Positions 43,983 to 54,318 of a DNA stretch of 64,000 nt are shown piece by piece (positions within the stretch are counted from its first letter, which is position 1; each line of letters begins with the position of its first letter). The DNA comes from Rhodobacteraceae bacterium EL53. Its GTDB lineage: Bacteria; Pseudomonadota; Alphaproteobacteria; Rhodobacterales; Rhodobacteraceae. The notes beneath the pieces are model-generated. The model searched no databases. It was not told the origin of the DNA and saw only the letters and a program-made list of their open reading frames with translations. The stretch is taken from NCBI GenBank assembly GCA_900313015.1, contig OMPR01000010.1, forward strand, positions 124,001-188,000, in the 5' to 3' direction. The position numbers and the translations under genes were made by a program.

Positions 43983-44323
43983 ATAAGTTGAAGGCTTAGA
44001 AAGAGGGAATAAGGGACGGCTGGATATTAGCGCACTTGCCGCGAAGGCTGGGATAGCCTGCGGTGCGCAAATTTACCAAGCAACCTCTCTTGCGGCGGTA
44101 GCAAGCGCTTGGGAAAATTCTGTTTCCGTATGGTTCGAGAAATCCATATCACATTGCAGCGGAAAGGCGGACATTTGTGCAATCCGCAGCCCACGTGATG
44201 GGGGCTATGATCTGCTTCAGCAGGATTGGCTATGCAGGACATTCTAACAGGCAGGCTTTAGAAACGTTGCAGGCCAAATTCCTGCGCCCAATGAAGCGCC
44301 TCAATTTCAGAGCTGCTCTCATT
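43983..44323. other. Gap with no recognised gene
   Basis: About 341 bases after the LysR gene, with only short open frames on both strands that do not resemble known proteins. Confidence 0.45.
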
Positions 44324-46060
44324 TCAATTTCCAAACGATCCCGAGCCGCCGGGTACTTTTTGGCCAGCACATCCGAACTGGAAACCGACATTGCAGTGCG
44401 CTTTTAAACGTTCCGTCTTCTCCGATGTCCAAGCTTCTGGAGCGGTCACCTCAACCCATGGGTCAATGTAATCTCGCGCGTAGTATGCATGACCGTGGCC
44501 CGGAGGGGTGCCGAAAGCCAGGGCCATGTCCAAGGCGAGCTGAAATTGGGTGACAATGGGAATGAAGGTCAGGTGTTCCGACACATCTTCTGCGGGCGGA
44601 TCGTTCATCCACGGGGGGGCACGCCAAAGAGAAAAGGGATCATAGAAAACAATCGGATCACTTGAATACTGAAGAAACACGATACGCATGCTACCCCATT
44701 CGGCCTCGGCTTGTGTAGGGGTCGCAAAATGAGACGCATAGCGCACCAGCGAACCATCCCCGATTGTCGGTAACACCCAAGGGCTATCTGGTCGGCGCGC
44801 GTTTTGAACGTATTGCCAGAAACCGGAGGTAAAAGGTGGGCCGGCCCAGAACGCACCGTCAATTGGGTCGCCGACAAGTCGGAACAAGTTTGTGGCATAC
44901 ATCGATGACCATGCTCCGAGACTGAGGCCGTGTACATAAAGCCGCGGTCGGTTCTCTTTTGGCAGTGTCATCCAGTACTCGTGAACGACTTTCAACAGCG
45001 CAGTGGCTTGGTCTAACCCGGTCCGGGTTTCGAGGATCAGTGCAAGCGGTGACTGCAAGTATGAGTACTGGGCGCCTACAGTCGCGATATTCCCGTTATG
45101 CATGTATTCGACGGGGTCATGCGCGCCGGGATCCATCCAGCCTGTCCCGGTGGGGCTTGTAACTATAAGAACCTCGCGCTCGAATGCTCTAAGCCGTTTC
45201 AACTCAGCTAAAGCGAGTTCAGCTCGTTCTTCAGGTGTTTCGCCGTTGGCGCGGCCAACATAGACCCGGATAGGGTCCAGCGCCGGTTTGCCCGTAAAGG
45301 CGGAAATCGCATCGGCATCCGGTCCAGTCATGATGAAATCCCTGCCAGGTCGCCCAATGGCTTTCCAGTCGACCAACGAAGAAGCGGAACCGGTCTTATT
45401 CGCCTTGGCTGGTGGAGGCGGTGCAACGTCAAACAGTTCTTGCGCAATTTCGTAGCTCTCATCAAGCCAGGTTACGGCAAGATCCAGAATACCATCACGA
45501 GTGACGACGAACAGGATCAGAACAACGGTAGCAGCGCCGAAAACGTTGGCCCGTCTCATGGGCATAAAGCGGTAAAAGTGTCGCCGGACCCACCGGAACA
45601 GCTCTCGAACCAATATTCCTATAATAAAAATAACTGCGAAAGTGAGCAGCGCGGAAATCAAAATTGTTGCAAGATACTGTGCTTCAGCTGGCTCCATTTC
45701 CATCTTGTTTCGGAGATCGTTTTGCCATGATAGATTGAATGTGACCGTCCAAACCATCAGTATCACCGCGGTGACTGCCAAGACCATATCGAGAAGCCTG
45801 GCCGGTCTTCCTTGCAAACGGGGCATATCGGCGGCTTGCCAGATAAGACCGAACGTTTTTCCGAGCAGATAACCCAGAGCAATGAGCAGCCCACCAAGAA
45901 TGCCTTGCACCATAGGCTCGCGTGGGATCAATGACGGGGTCAATGAAGCCGCAAATAATAAAACACCCATGAGAATGCAGGGAATAGACACTCCGGAAAT
46001 CAACGAATGGACCCTAGTCACCGATTGTATTCCCCAGCTTTGCCAGAAGCGTTCAAGCAC
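44324..46060 (-). CDS. Membrane alpha/beta-hydrolase (Abhydrolase_9 family)
   Basis: 578 residues. The N-terminal 200 residues carry about six membrane helices (LFAASLTPSLIPREPMVQG is the hallmark of the Abhydrolase_9 N-terminal domain). The C-terminal hydrolase domain has a nucleophile-elbow-like HGLSLGAWSS and FWAGPPF. Substrate unknown; in some bacteria a homologue acts on cell-envelope lipids. It lacks a clear operon and lies at the start of a partly decayed stretch. Confidence 0.85.
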   Translation of the reverse strand: MLERFWQSWGIQSVTRVHSLISGVSIPCILMGVLLFAASLTPSLIPREPMVQGILGGLLIALGYLLGKTFGLIWQAADMPRLQGRPARLLDMVLAVTAVILMVWTVTFNLSWQNDLRNKMEMEPAEAQYLATILISALLTFAVIFIIGILVRELFRWVRRHFYRFMPMRRANVFGAATVVLILFVVTRDGILDLAVTWLDESYEIAQELFDVAPPPPAKANKTGSASSLVDWKAIGRPGRDFIMTGPDADAISAFTGKPALDPIRVYVGRANGETPEERAELALAELKRLRAFEREVLIVTSPTGTGWMDPGAHDPVEYMHNGNIATVGAQYSYLQSPLALILETRTGLDQATALLKVVHEYWMTLPKENRPRLYVHGLSLGAWSSMYATNLFRLVGDPIDGAFWAGPPFTSGFWQYVQNARRPDSPWVLPTIGDGSLVRYASHFATPTQAEAEWGSMRIVFLQYSSDPIVFYDPFSLWRAPPWMNDPPAEDVSEHLTFIPIVTQFQLALDMALAFGTPPGHGHAYYARDYIDPWVEVTAPEAWTSEKTERLKAHCNVGFQFGCAGQKVPGGSGSFGN

Positions 46061-46207
46061 CCAAGCCTAATTGTGTTCAGTGAATACTTCATAACGAACA
46101 AGGTCACAAATCTCCTTCGAACTATTAGAGGATATCAGCTTGGCTGACATCGGATCAACGGTCTTGGGCCTCTTTCTAATGCTGAGGTTGAACCATCGTG
46201 CGCGCTA

Positions 46208-46420
46208 TTGCTTCGGCCTCCTAGACCAGCCACCTGCGTGCCCTTAAGTACAACCACTATAACATACTATGTTGGATTGGACGTGTCCGTCAAAGAAACG
46301 TCGAGCTATATTCTGGATGATCAGAGCAATGCAGACGGATTGGCGCAACTGACCTGCTCTGGTTCGTTCAATCAACGTATTTGCAGCAAAGCACTTGAGC
46401 CTGTCCTAAACTGCGCCTGA
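46208..46420 (+). pseudogene. IS110-family transposase remnant
   Basis: The translation includes YYVGLDVSVKETSSYILDDQ, which is the conserved start of IS110-type DEDD transposases (GLDVS with the first catalytic Asp). After about 30 residues the similarity stops; the next bases do not continue the gene. A typical IS110 transposase has over 300 residues, so this is a relic. The flanking gaps (46061-46207 and 46421-46625) hold no other recognised gene. Confidence 0.7.
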
Positions 46421-46625
46421 TCCGTTTGTATGAACCGTCGCGAACGGCCCACCCTTTGTATTCGAGCTTGGCCTAGCGAATTCGCCCTTTGAATGGCATG
46501 GTCAAATTCGCGGTCGCCGACTCATATCCACTGTTCTGACAGAATTGAAATTATTCGACGCGTCGTTGAATTTGTTGAGTTTTGAAGCTTAACTGAAACT
46601 CACCACACATTGATCGGAGAATGCA

Positions 46626-46967
46626 ATGGACAGCCCTTATTCAGCAGAAGTATTGAGCCGATTGCCGTTTTGGGTCACGCCTCCGGGGGAAACCGATGGC
46701 TTTCTTGTTGTCGTGGGGTTTGTCCTTGTCTCGCTTTTGCTTGGATTTGGAGCGCTCTATTTTACGATTCAATCCATTCCAGACCGGATGGCAGCAGGTG
46801 CGCACAAAGTTCAAATGCAATTGGTCAGCGTGTTGGGTTTGATCTCGCTTTTCACGCTAAACAACGCTTTCTGGATTGCTGCGATATTGATTGCGGCGGT
46901 GCCATTGCATGAAATCTTTCCTTCGATGAAACCAAAGTCAATTGCGCCGGAGCATTACAATGCTTGA
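46626..46967 (+). CDS. Small membrane protein, DUF3302-like (YiaW-like)
   Basis: 113 residues, two membrane helices (about 26-48 and 70-92). The region IQSIPDRMAAGAHK followed by LISLFTLNNAFWIAAILIA resembles E. coli YiaW (IPYLIAKKRNHP ... WVSLFTL). YiaW partners the HlyD-like YiaV; here too the HlyD-like gene follows directly, overlapping by eight bases. Family assignment is by pattern and moderately sure. Confidence 0.65.
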   Translation: MDSPYSAEVLSRLPFWVTPPGETDGFLVVVGFVLVSLLLGFGALYFTIQSIPDRMAAGAHKVQMQLVSVLGLISLFTLNNAFWIAAILIAAVPLHEIFPSMKPKSIAPEHYNA

Positions 46968-48183
46968 GCTTGTTTTCTCCGCCCTGATCACAGTTTTCCC
47001 CGACTACCTTTTCCGCCGCTACAAGCAGGGCAAGCGGCTGGGGCATGAAATCACTCTTTTCAATGTGTGGTATGAGCTGCGTTGGGGGCTGACGGCATGC
47101 GCTATTCTTGCGATTACCTTGATTACCGTGATCTTTTACTTTCACCCCTCAACCAGAAATGTTTCGGCATCTTTTCGAACGGTTTCGGTTCTGTCTGATC
47201 GGGTAGGGCGAGTTGCCGAAGTTTATGTCAAAAACAATGTTTCTGTGAATGCGGGCGATGCCATCTTTCGTCTCGACACCATACGTCAGGAAGCCGCGGC
47301 AGAGACCGCGCGACGCCGGATAAATGAGCTTGACGCTGCCTTAGAGTTGGTCGTGACGCAAATAGCGATAGCAGCGGCACAGTTGACTGCAGCAGAGGCA
47401 GATTTAGCGCAAGCACGGGATGATTTGCACCGCCGTACCGTGTTAGCTGATCGCAACAATGCGGTTGTCAGCGAGCAGGAATTGGAACGATTGGAAACGG
47501 CTGTAAACCGGGCTGAAAGCCAGAGGGACAGTGCTAAATCCGCTCTTGAAGGTGCGAAACTACAACAGACCGATGTCATACCAGCTCAACAGGAAAGCGC
47601 CCGTGCCCGGCTGTTCGAAGCTGAGACCGAAATCTCATTGTCGACGGTCTATGCAGAGGTTGATGGCACCGTGAAGCAGTTTCTTCTGAAACCGGGTGAT
47701 ATCGTGAACCCGATTCTTCGACCTGCAGGTGTTCTTGTACCCGAGGTTACGGGGCAAGGTCGCTATGCAGCGGCGTTTGGACAGATATCTGCCAGCGTGT
47801 TGAAGCCGGGGATGTTGGTAGAAATCACCTGTCCGTCGAAGCCTTTGACCATAATCCCGACGTTTATTGAGGAATTGCAGGGTGTGATCGCTGCTGGCCA
47901 ATTCCGACCAGGCGATGTTTTGCTAGATCAGCAAGACCGAAGCCGTCCAGGAACGGTAACAGTGTTCCTCGCCCCCATTTTTCCCGAACATTTGATCGAT
48001 GTGCCGCTAGGAAGCTCTTGTGTAGGGGTGGCCTACACCAGCCGTGCCCAACAGATCGAAGCCGGGGAAATAACCGGGTTTTCGGCATTTGTAGCGCGTC
48101 TGGTGGACGGAATGGGGATTGCCAACGCCATTGTTCTGCGGGGCCAGGCCATATTGCTGCCGGTCAAAGCATTGGTCTTTTAG
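46960..48183 (+). CDS. HlyD/YiaV-like membrane fusion protein
   Basis: About 407 residues from the ATG at 46960. One membrane helix (about residues 44-63, LTACAILAITLITVIFYF), a biotinyl-lipoyl-like half (VGRVAEVYVKNNVSVNAGD), a long coiled coil rich in Ala/Glu (about 105-215), and the second half-motif (VYAEVDGTVKQFLLKPGDIV). Inner-membrane adaptor of an efflux or envelope system, without a linked transporter or outer-membrane channel. Overlaps the upstream DUF3302-like gene and is followed by a K+ channel gene. Confidence 0.82.
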   Translation: MLELVFSALITVFPDYLFRRYKQGKRLGHEITLFNVWYELRWGLTACAILAITLITVIFYFHPSTRNVSASFRTVSVLSDRVGRVAEVYVKNNVSVNAGDAIFRLDTIRQEAAAETARRRINELDAALELVVTQIAIAAAQLTAAEADLAQARDDLHRRTVLADRNNAVVSEQELERLETAVNRAESQRDSAKSALEGAKLQQTDVIPAQQESARARLFEAETEISLSTVYAEVDGTVKQFLLKPGDIVNPILRPAGVLVPEVTGQGRYAAAFGQISASVLKPGMLVEITCPSKPLTIIPTFIEELQGVIAAGQFRPGDVLLDQQDRSRPGTVTVFLAPIFPEHLIDVPLGSSCVGVAYTSRAQQIEAGEITGFSAFVARLVDGMGIANAIVLRGQAILLPVKALVF

Positions 48184-48197
48184 GGGCAAAATAAAAC

Positions 48198-48530
48198 ATG
48201 AGTTATACGTGGGCCTTCTTTTTCTACTTTGCTGACGTGTTAATGCGACTGGCCCCCATTACGCTTGCGCTGATCGCTGTCATTGTCGCCAACGGGTTGG
48301 CGATCGGCCATCTCGAAGGATGGAAACGTGGCGATGCCCTGTACCACGCTTTTATCAATGCAACGACGGTGGGTTACGGTGATTTTCGGCCAACACTAGG
48401 TATTTCCAAGGTACTTTCGGTCTTCAATGCCTTTCTGGGCCTCTTATTCACTGGGATTTTTGTGGGAGCCGGTGTCTACGCCGTTGAAAAGGCCTTCGAC
48501 GTGTTCGCGCAAGTGCCAAACACTCACTGA
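48198..48530 (+). CDS. Two-helix potassium channel protein (Ion_trans_2)
   Basis: 110 residues: one helix (about 17-37), a pore loop with the selectivity filter TTVGYGDF (residues 56-63), and a second helix (about 70-95). No cytoplasmic RCK or cyclic-nucleotide domain. Would act as a tetramer. It is 14 bases after the HlyD-like gene, so it forms part of a three-gene cassette. Confidence 0.85.
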   Translation: MSYTWAFFFYFADVLMRLAPITLALIAVIVANGLAIGHLEGWKRGDALYHAFINATTVGYGDFRPTLGISKVLSVFNAFLGLLFTGIFVGAGVYAVEKAFDVFAQVPNTH

Positions 48531-48910
48531 TAGACGGAAACATCACCCAAACTGAGCACCTTAGCGAAACTCCACATTAAAAGCGGTTATTGGTTTGTGA
48601 TGGTCAAGAGTTCTGATCGACACAGCGCAGGACACGGCCGGATGGGAGCTTAGTGGTATGAAACACTGTGAGTGTTTGGTTCGAAGGTTTGCACAGAGCT
48701 GTTGCAGAGCCCGCGCATTTGAATCTTGCGACGGGAACAAACTATTAGGCAGCAAGGTCCGCAAGTCAGTCATGGTGCGACGTGTTCAAAAGCACATGCC
48801 GGACAATAAAACAGAGCGTTTCGAATACACCCAAGCGGACCTTAGGCTGGTCAAAAATTGATGATGGCTATCAATGTGGCCTCAAAGACTAAGTTGGTCG
48901 CTCCAGTCTA
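48531..48910. other. Gap with no recognised gene
   Basis: About 380 bases between the K+ channel gene and the broken DUF1254 gene. Nothing supported. Confidence 0.45.
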
Positions 48911-50290
48911 TTAATCCATCCGCTCCACATCATTCAGTTCAAAGCTACTATCGAGCAAGCTCGGTTCGGGCTCGTAAAACCGCGCGAGCAGGAAAAATCG
49001 GCGGTCCGGATCGGTAGGAAGCCAATTGCTTTCTTTCCCCGCGGGTGCTGTTGGCCCAAAGTAAATGTCAACAGAACCGTCATCGTTCTTAACGACAACA
49101 GCCATGTTGGGATCAATCGTGCTTGGCTCGGTGTCACGCAGATAGGACGCTGTTTCCAGATCGTAGGTTGTGATTGACCAGAAATCGCTCACTGGAACAT
49201 TGGCGGGTACGGTAATTCTGTAGTTGCGGTCGCCTTCAAGCCACTCCCCATCCGGTGTCTCGGCTAGATCGAGATAGTAGGTTGCGGTCTCGTAGTTCTT
49301 AATGCTTGTGATGATCGCGTAGTAAAGCGCGCCGCGTGCCATGTAGTCATAACATGATGGGTATTCGTAGCGCCATTCCGTCTCTCGCGACCCATCAAGG
49401 ACAAGCGCTGACCACTTTTTCCCTTCGAACACAAATGGATTGAGGACACGATGGTACTGGTCATCATGTATTCGAGTGCTTCAGGGCCTGCGGCGTTGTG
49501 AACCGCTTACAAGTCAGCATCGGGTTCGAAGGGTTCGTTGCGCTTGATACCGATGCGCGCGAGCGCACCCATCATCGCAAGGTCGCGGTCCAACACAACT
49601 TCTTCGCCAATCATCTCGTGGATGTGGCCGTAAATCACGCCATCCATCTTGGGCGTCATATCCAGTGGTGCGCCTTAAACATCCACGTAGTTCGTTGCGG
49701 CCTCCCCACCGGCTTCGGAGAGCGGATAGACTTTGATTTGCTTCGTCAATGCGGTGGCTTCAGCAAGGTTTTCTTCGGTCGGGCCTCCGGCGATAATCGG
49801 GCGAAGCACAGAAAAACCGAAATTCGTTTCCGGTTCATAGACCAGTGCATTCCTGAGCAGCGGACCATCGTAATTAGCTGGCACTAAAGAGCATTTTGCC
49901 CCAAGGCCGCGGTCGCGACCCTTTGAGCCTACATCGTCGAGTGGGCGTTGCCATGCGTCCGTGACAGTGCCAAAAATGCCAATCCCCTCGACTGACGCAG
50001 GCATCTCGAACACAACTGGTCCGTAATTGATATTCCAATACGCGTGAAAATCGGGAGTCGTGTTGTTCGGTGTTGCGGTTTGGAAGCGCTAGTCCTGAAC
50101 CTTGGAATTATATTCAATGTCGTTCGGTTCGACCCAAGCTTGGGCTAGGGCATCGATGTAGAACTTGAAGTTCATCAACGGCATGACCCAGACAGTGGCA
50201 TCAACTGCGCGGTGATAGGTCATGCGGTCTGCGGAATTGGAGGTGGACGGGTCAAAGTCCTCCGCTTGACCTGCACTCGCGAGGTCATTC
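48911..50290 (-). pseudogene. Broken DUF1254/DUF1214 gene
   Basis: Read 5' to 3' on the minus strand, the pieces run in family order. An N-terminal part (RMTYHRAVDATVWVMPLMNF, EPNDIEYNSKVQD) ends at TAG 50091-50089, where Trp is expected before RFQ. A middle part (FEMPASVEGIGIFGTVTDAW) ends at TAA 49677-49675. A third part has TAA at 49509-49507. After a frameshift near 49430 comes the DUF1214 C-terminus (FEGKKWSALVLDGSRE to the stop at 48911). At least three in-frame stops and one frameshift, and no start is left. The intact family is exported and of unknown function. Confidence 0.88.
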
Positions 50291-50777
50291 CGAAAGCCAA
50301 TGCTTTGACGGTTCCTAAAACCTTATTCCGGCCATGTAGATATGCCCTTTAAAACAAGCGTCTGTTTCTCAAATGCCCTGCTAGGAGTATACCCTAAGTC
50401 TGAGTTATCGCACTTGTTTTGCACCGCGATGAATGACCGCTATGGCCGGTTTTGGTCCGTGGCGGACACCTATTAAGGCTGATCAGATAACTGACTATGG
50501 CTTTTTGGTGCGAAGTTAGGCGCGACAACCCTGCATAGAGCGCCTAGCGACCTCCTGCATTTCTCCCATCAAACAGACCAAGAGGTTTGAAGAGCGAATA
50601 CCCAAGGTCAATTTACGCTTTGGGTATGCAAGGGTTTAGCTTGAAGAAGGCTAAGGGGGATACGTTGTCCATGACATTAACAGAAAAACCGGGAACCTCT
50701 GGCTTAACATCAGGTAGAGTGTGCCGATCGGCAAGTTAGCCCCATACTGAGTGAAGTCATGCGCAGCTAAATGACCG
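50291..50777. other. Gap with no recognised gene
   Basis: About 490 bases, lower GC than the surroundings, following the pseudogene. Probably decayed DNA; no coding frame, repeat or RNA gene was recognised. Confidence 0.45.
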
Positions 50778-51410
50778 TCATGATTTCTCGAACAGGGCGA
50801 TGATCGCCTGATCACCCTTGTTTGGGCCAATCGCCAGGTCGCCGTAAATCCGAACCTTTTTCAGGACAAGGTTATGAATGCGCTCTGCCTCAAAACCTTT
50901 GAGCACCGCATCAAAACCCATGGTTTCAAAGTGGCTGGCGTTGATGGAGATCGCAAACTGGGCGCCGTGGCGGGCGACGCGCAACAAGGCGTTCAACGCG
51001 TCAGGACCGACATGGCCGTGGGTAAAGGTGCCAGAGGAGACAACGCCGGAATAGCTTTCACGGGGGACAGGAATGCCGGCGTTCAGGTCGGCTTCGATGG
51101 CATCGCGATAGATATCTTTGCGCATGGCCTGATCCAGCATTTCCGCGCTGATGTCGATGGCGTCAATTGGACCGACCCCGAACCCGGCAAGTACCCCGCC
51201 ACACAGCCCTGTTCCCGCGCCAACATCCAGCACAGGCCCTTGGCCCCCAGCGCCGACAAAGGCGCGGGCCGTATGGGCGGGCAGCTGGTAATCTTCGCGC
51301 GCGGCAAAGCTGTCATCGTAATCGCCGGCCCATTCAGCATAGAGCTGTTTGTTGTCGTCGGGTGATTTCAGCCCGTAGGCGGCATTCAGGTTGGGTGGTG
51401 TTTTGCTCAT
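50778..51410 (-). CDS. Class I SAM-dependent methyltransferase
   Basis: 210 residues. YAEWAGDYDDSF, then motif I PVLDVGAGTGLCGGVLAG, motif II IDAIDISAEMLDQAM, and the segment YSGVVSSGTFTHGHVG. Single-domain small-molecule methyltransferase; substrate unknown. Divergent from the epimerase-like gene at 51494. Confidence 0.85.
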   Translation of the reverse strand: MSKTPPNLNAAYGLKSPDDNKQLYAEWAGDYDDSFAAREDYQLPAHTARAFVGAGGQGPVLDVGAGTGLCGGVLAGFGVGPIDAIDISAEMLDQAMRKDIYRDAIEADLNAGIPVPRESYSGVVSSGTFTHGHVGPDALNALLRVARHGAQFAISINASHFETMGFDAVLKGFEAERIHNLVLKKVRIYGDLAIGPNKGDQAIIALFEKS

Positions 51411-51493
51411 CTTTTAATCAAGGCGCATCCGGGGATTCGAATCAAGCCTATCCTTCTCTTGCATCTGGGGCAGTGCGCGATCATCAAGGATGT

Positions 51494-52339
51494 ATGACAG
51501 GCACATTACTTTCTTTTGGGCACGGCTATTCGGCCCGCGCCCTTGCACGTCACCTTGTCCCGCAAGGGTGGCAGATCACCGGCACAACGCGCAACGTTGA
51601 GCAGGTGGGCCTTATTTGCGACTCTGGCGCCACCCCGGTGGTTTGGCCCGGTGAGGTCCCTCCTTTGGATGGTGTGACGCATATTTTGATCTCGGCCGCG
51701 CCAAGTGCCGAGGGGGATCCTGTTCTTGGCGCGCTGCGGGATGAGATCGCGGCCCGTGCGGGGCAGTTTAAATGGGTGGGTTATCTGTCCACCACGGCGG
51801 TCTATGGCGATCACCAAGGTGGGTGGGTGGATGAAACAACCCCCCCGACCCCGACCGCCAAGCGTGGGCAGTGGCGCGTGCTGGCAGAAAAGCATTGGAG
51901 CGCGGTTCCCAACCTGCCATTGCATATCTTTCGGTTGGCAGGAATTTATGGCCCTGGACGCGGTCCGTTTTCAAAGCTGAAAGGCGGTGGCCAGCGCCGG
52001 ATCATCAAGCCGGGTCAGGTGTTTTCGCGCATTCATGTCGAAGACATTGCGCAGGTTTTGGCGGCCTCGATGGCCAACCCAAATCCGGGTGCGATTTACA
52101 ACGTATGCGATGATGAACCCGTACCGCCACAGGACGTGATCGGATATGCCGCTGAATTGCAGGGCCTGCCGTTGCCGCCTGCTGTTCCGTTTGACGAGGC
52201 GGATATGACACCGATGGCGCGTAGTTTTTACAATGAAAACAAACGCGTGCGGAATGATCGGATCAAGGATGAGCTTGGCGTCAAGCTAATTTATCCCAAC
52301 TATCGAGTTGGGTTAGAGGCCTTGGTCAAAGAAGACTAG
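51494..52339 (+). CDS. NAD-dependent epimerase/dehydratase-like protein (YeeZ type)
   Basis: 281 residues from the ATG at 51494 (AAGGATGT upstream). Extended-SDR fold: LLSFGHGYSARALARHL in place of a perfect Gly motif, YLSTTAVYGDHQGGWVDE (active-site Ser/Tyr region), FRLAGIYGPGR, and VFSRIHVEDIAQVLAASM. Substrate not known. The frame is open further upstream but runs into the divergent methyltransferase gene. Confidence 0.82.
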   Translation: MTGTLLSFGHGYSARALARHLVPQGWQITGTTRNVEQVGLICDSGATPVVWPGEVPPLDGVTHILISAAPSAEGDPVLGALRDEIAARAGQFKWVGYLSTTAVYGDHQGGWVDETTPPTPTAKRGQWRVLAEKHWSAVPNLPLHIFRLAGIYGPGRGPFSKLKGGGQRRIIKPGQVFSRIHVEDIAQVLAASMANPNPGAIYNVCDDEPVPPQDVIGYAAELQGLPLPPAVPFDEADMTPMARSFYNENKRVRNDRIKDELGVKLIYPNYRVGLEALVKED

Positions 52340-52346
52340 AGGCAGG

Positions 52347-52368
52347 CAGGAGCGCGTTCTGCGCTTCT
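52347..52368. terminator. Stem-loop between the epimerase-like gene and dxs
   Basis: CAGGAGCGC pairs with GCGCTTCTG (one G-U pair) around GTTCT, followed shortly by TTTT. It lies in a 36-base convergent gap. Confidence 0.55.
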
Positions 52369-52375
52369 GTACGTT

Positions 52376-54304
52376 TTAAGCTCGCTTCTCCCCGATTGTT
52401 GCTACGCCCAAAACGTCGAGCACTTTGGCTTCGATCTGTTCGGCGTTCATGCCCGCAAAGCGATACATGTCGGCGGGGTTGGCCTGATCGATAAAGGTAT
52501 CGGGCAGCACCATTGAGCGGTATTTCAGGCCGGTATCAAACACGCCTTCGTCGGCAAGCAGCTGAGCCACGTGGCTGCCGAATCCACCAACAGCGCCTTC
52601 TTCGATGGTGATCAGCGCCTCGTGATCTTTGGCCAGTTGCAGGATCATGTCGCGATCCAGCGGCTTGGCAAAGCGCGCATCTGCGATGGTGGGGGTGATG
52701 CCTTTGGCGGTCAGCGCTTCGGCGGCTTTTTGCACCTCGGACAGGCGGGTACCAAAGGACAGCAGCGCCACACGTGCGCCGGATTGGATCATGCGACCCT
52801 TACCGATTTCCAACGGCACGCCTTGTTCAGGCAGGTCCACACCGACGCCTTCGCCGCGTGGGTAGCGAAACGCGATCGGGCCCGCGTCATGGGCGACCGC
52901 CGTGGCAACCATGTGCACCAAATCGGCCTCATCTGCGGCGGCCATCACCACCATGCCGGGCAAGTTGGCCATAAAGGCGATGTCAAAGCTGCCGGCGTGG
53001 GTCGAGCCATCGGCACCGACCAAACCGGCGCGGTCAATGGCAAAACGAACCGGCAGGCGCTGGATCGCTACGTCGTGGACAACCTGATCATAGCCACGCT
53101 GCAAGAATGTCGAATACATCGTGCAGAACGGTTTCATGCCACCTGCAGCCAGCGCCGCACAGAAGGTGACACCGTGTTGTTCGGCAATGCCCACGTCGAA
53201 ACAGCGAGATGGATAGCGTTCTGCAAACAGGTTCAACCCGGTGCCGTCGGGCATCGCAGCTGTGACCGCAACGACTTTGTCATCGCGTGCGGCTTGATCG
53301 ACCAGCGCGTTGCCAAAGACCGAGGTGTAGCTGGGCGCGTTTGAGGGCGCTTTGTGCTGCTTTCCCGTCATCATGTCGAACTTGGCGGTGGCGTGGCCCT
53401 TGTCCATTGCGCGTTCGGCCGGGGCGTAGCCTTTGCCCTTTTTGGTCAGCACATGGATCAGGATCGGACCTGTTGCGCGGGCTTTGACCGTGCGCAGAAC
53501 GGGCAGCAGTTGGTCCATGTCGTGCCCGTCGATAGGACCGAGATAGGAAAAGCCCAGCTCTTCGAACATGGTGCCACCAACGGCCATGCCTTTGAGCATT
53601 TCTTTGGCGCGTTTTGCGCCTTCGCGGAAGGGTTCCGGCAATAGCGACACCGCGCCTTTGGCGGCGGCTTTGAATTCCTGGAATGGTTCTTCGGCATAGA
53701 GCCGTGACAGATACGAGGACAGCGCACCAACAGGGGGGGCAATGCTCATCTCGTTGTCGTTCAGGATAACGATCAGGCGTTTTTTCAGGTGCCCGGCGTT
53801 GTTCATCGCCTCAAACGCCATGCCGGCGGACATGGAGCCGTCACCGATCACGGCAATTGCATCGCCCAATCCCTCGGGGACGTTGCCGCCCAGATGACGG
53901 GCCACGGCAAAACCCAGCGCCGCGCTGATCGAGGTCGAGCTATGTGCTGCGCCAAAGGGATCGTATGGCGATTCCGAGCGTTTGGTGAAACCGCTCAGGC
54001 CATCTTTCATTCGCAGGGTGCGAATACGGTCCCGGCGTTCGGTCAGGATCTTGTGGGGATAGCATTGGTGGCTCACGTCCCAGATCAACTTGTCGCGCGG
54101 AGTGTCGAACACGGCGTGCAATGCCACGGTCAATTCGACCACGCCCAACCCTGCGCCCAGATGGCCGCCGGTTTCAGAAACGGCAGACACGGTTTCAGAT
54201 CGCAATTCTGTCGCCAGCTGAGTCAGCTGCGCATCAGAAAGCTGTTTCAGATCCGCAGGGCGGGTCACTTGGTCCAGAAGAGGGGTATTCGGGCGGTCAG
54301 ACAT
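52376..54304 (-). CDS. dxs: 1-deoxy-D-xylulose-5-phosphate synthase
   Basis: 642 residues; first enzyme of the MEP isoprenoid pathway (pyruvate plus glyceraldehyde 3-phosphate). Thiamin diphosphate motif [38 protein letters not shown]; transketolase central domain with [17 protein letters not shown] and [17 protein letters not shown]. Operon xseB-ispA-dxs on the minus strand, 14 bases from ispA. It supplies quinones and, if present elsewhere, carotenoids. Confidence 0.96.
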   Translation of the reverse strand: MSDRPNTPLLDQVTRPADLKQLSDAQLTQLATELRSETVSAVSETGGHLGAGLGVVELTVALHAVFDTPRDKLIWDVSHQCYPHKILTERRDRIRTLRMKDGLSGFTKRSESPYDPFGAAHSSTSISAALGFAVARHLGGNVPEGLGDAIAVIGDGSMSAGMAFEAMNNAGHLKKRLIVILNDNEMSIAPPVGALSSYLSRLYAEEPFQEFKAAAKGAVSLLPEPFREGAKRAKEMLKGMAVGGTMFEELGFSYLGPIDGHDMDQLLPVLRTVKARATGPILIHVLTKKGKGYAPAERAMDKGHATAKFDMMTGKQHKAPSNAPSYTSVFGNALVDQAARDDKVVAVTAAMPDGTGLNLFAERYPSRCFDVGIAEQHGVTFCAALAAGGMKPFCTMYSTFLQRGYDQVVHDVAIQRLPVRFAIDRAGLVGADGSTHAGSFDIAFMANLPGMVVMAAADEADLVHMVATAVAHDAGPIAFRYPRGEGVGVDLPEQGVPLEIGKGRMIQSGARVALLSFGTRLSEVQKAAEALTAKGITPTIADARFAKPLDRDMILQLAKDHEALITIEEGAVGGFGSHVAQLLADEGVFDTGLKYRSMVLPDTFIDQANPADMYRFAGMNAEQIEAKVLDVLGVATIGEKRA

Positions 54305-54318
54305 GGCGTCCTCGGGTG

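Noticed and set aside
44177-44407. Plus-strand frame of 76 codons
   Set aside because: It overlaps the end of the hydrolase gene in antisense and shows no domain or ribosome site.
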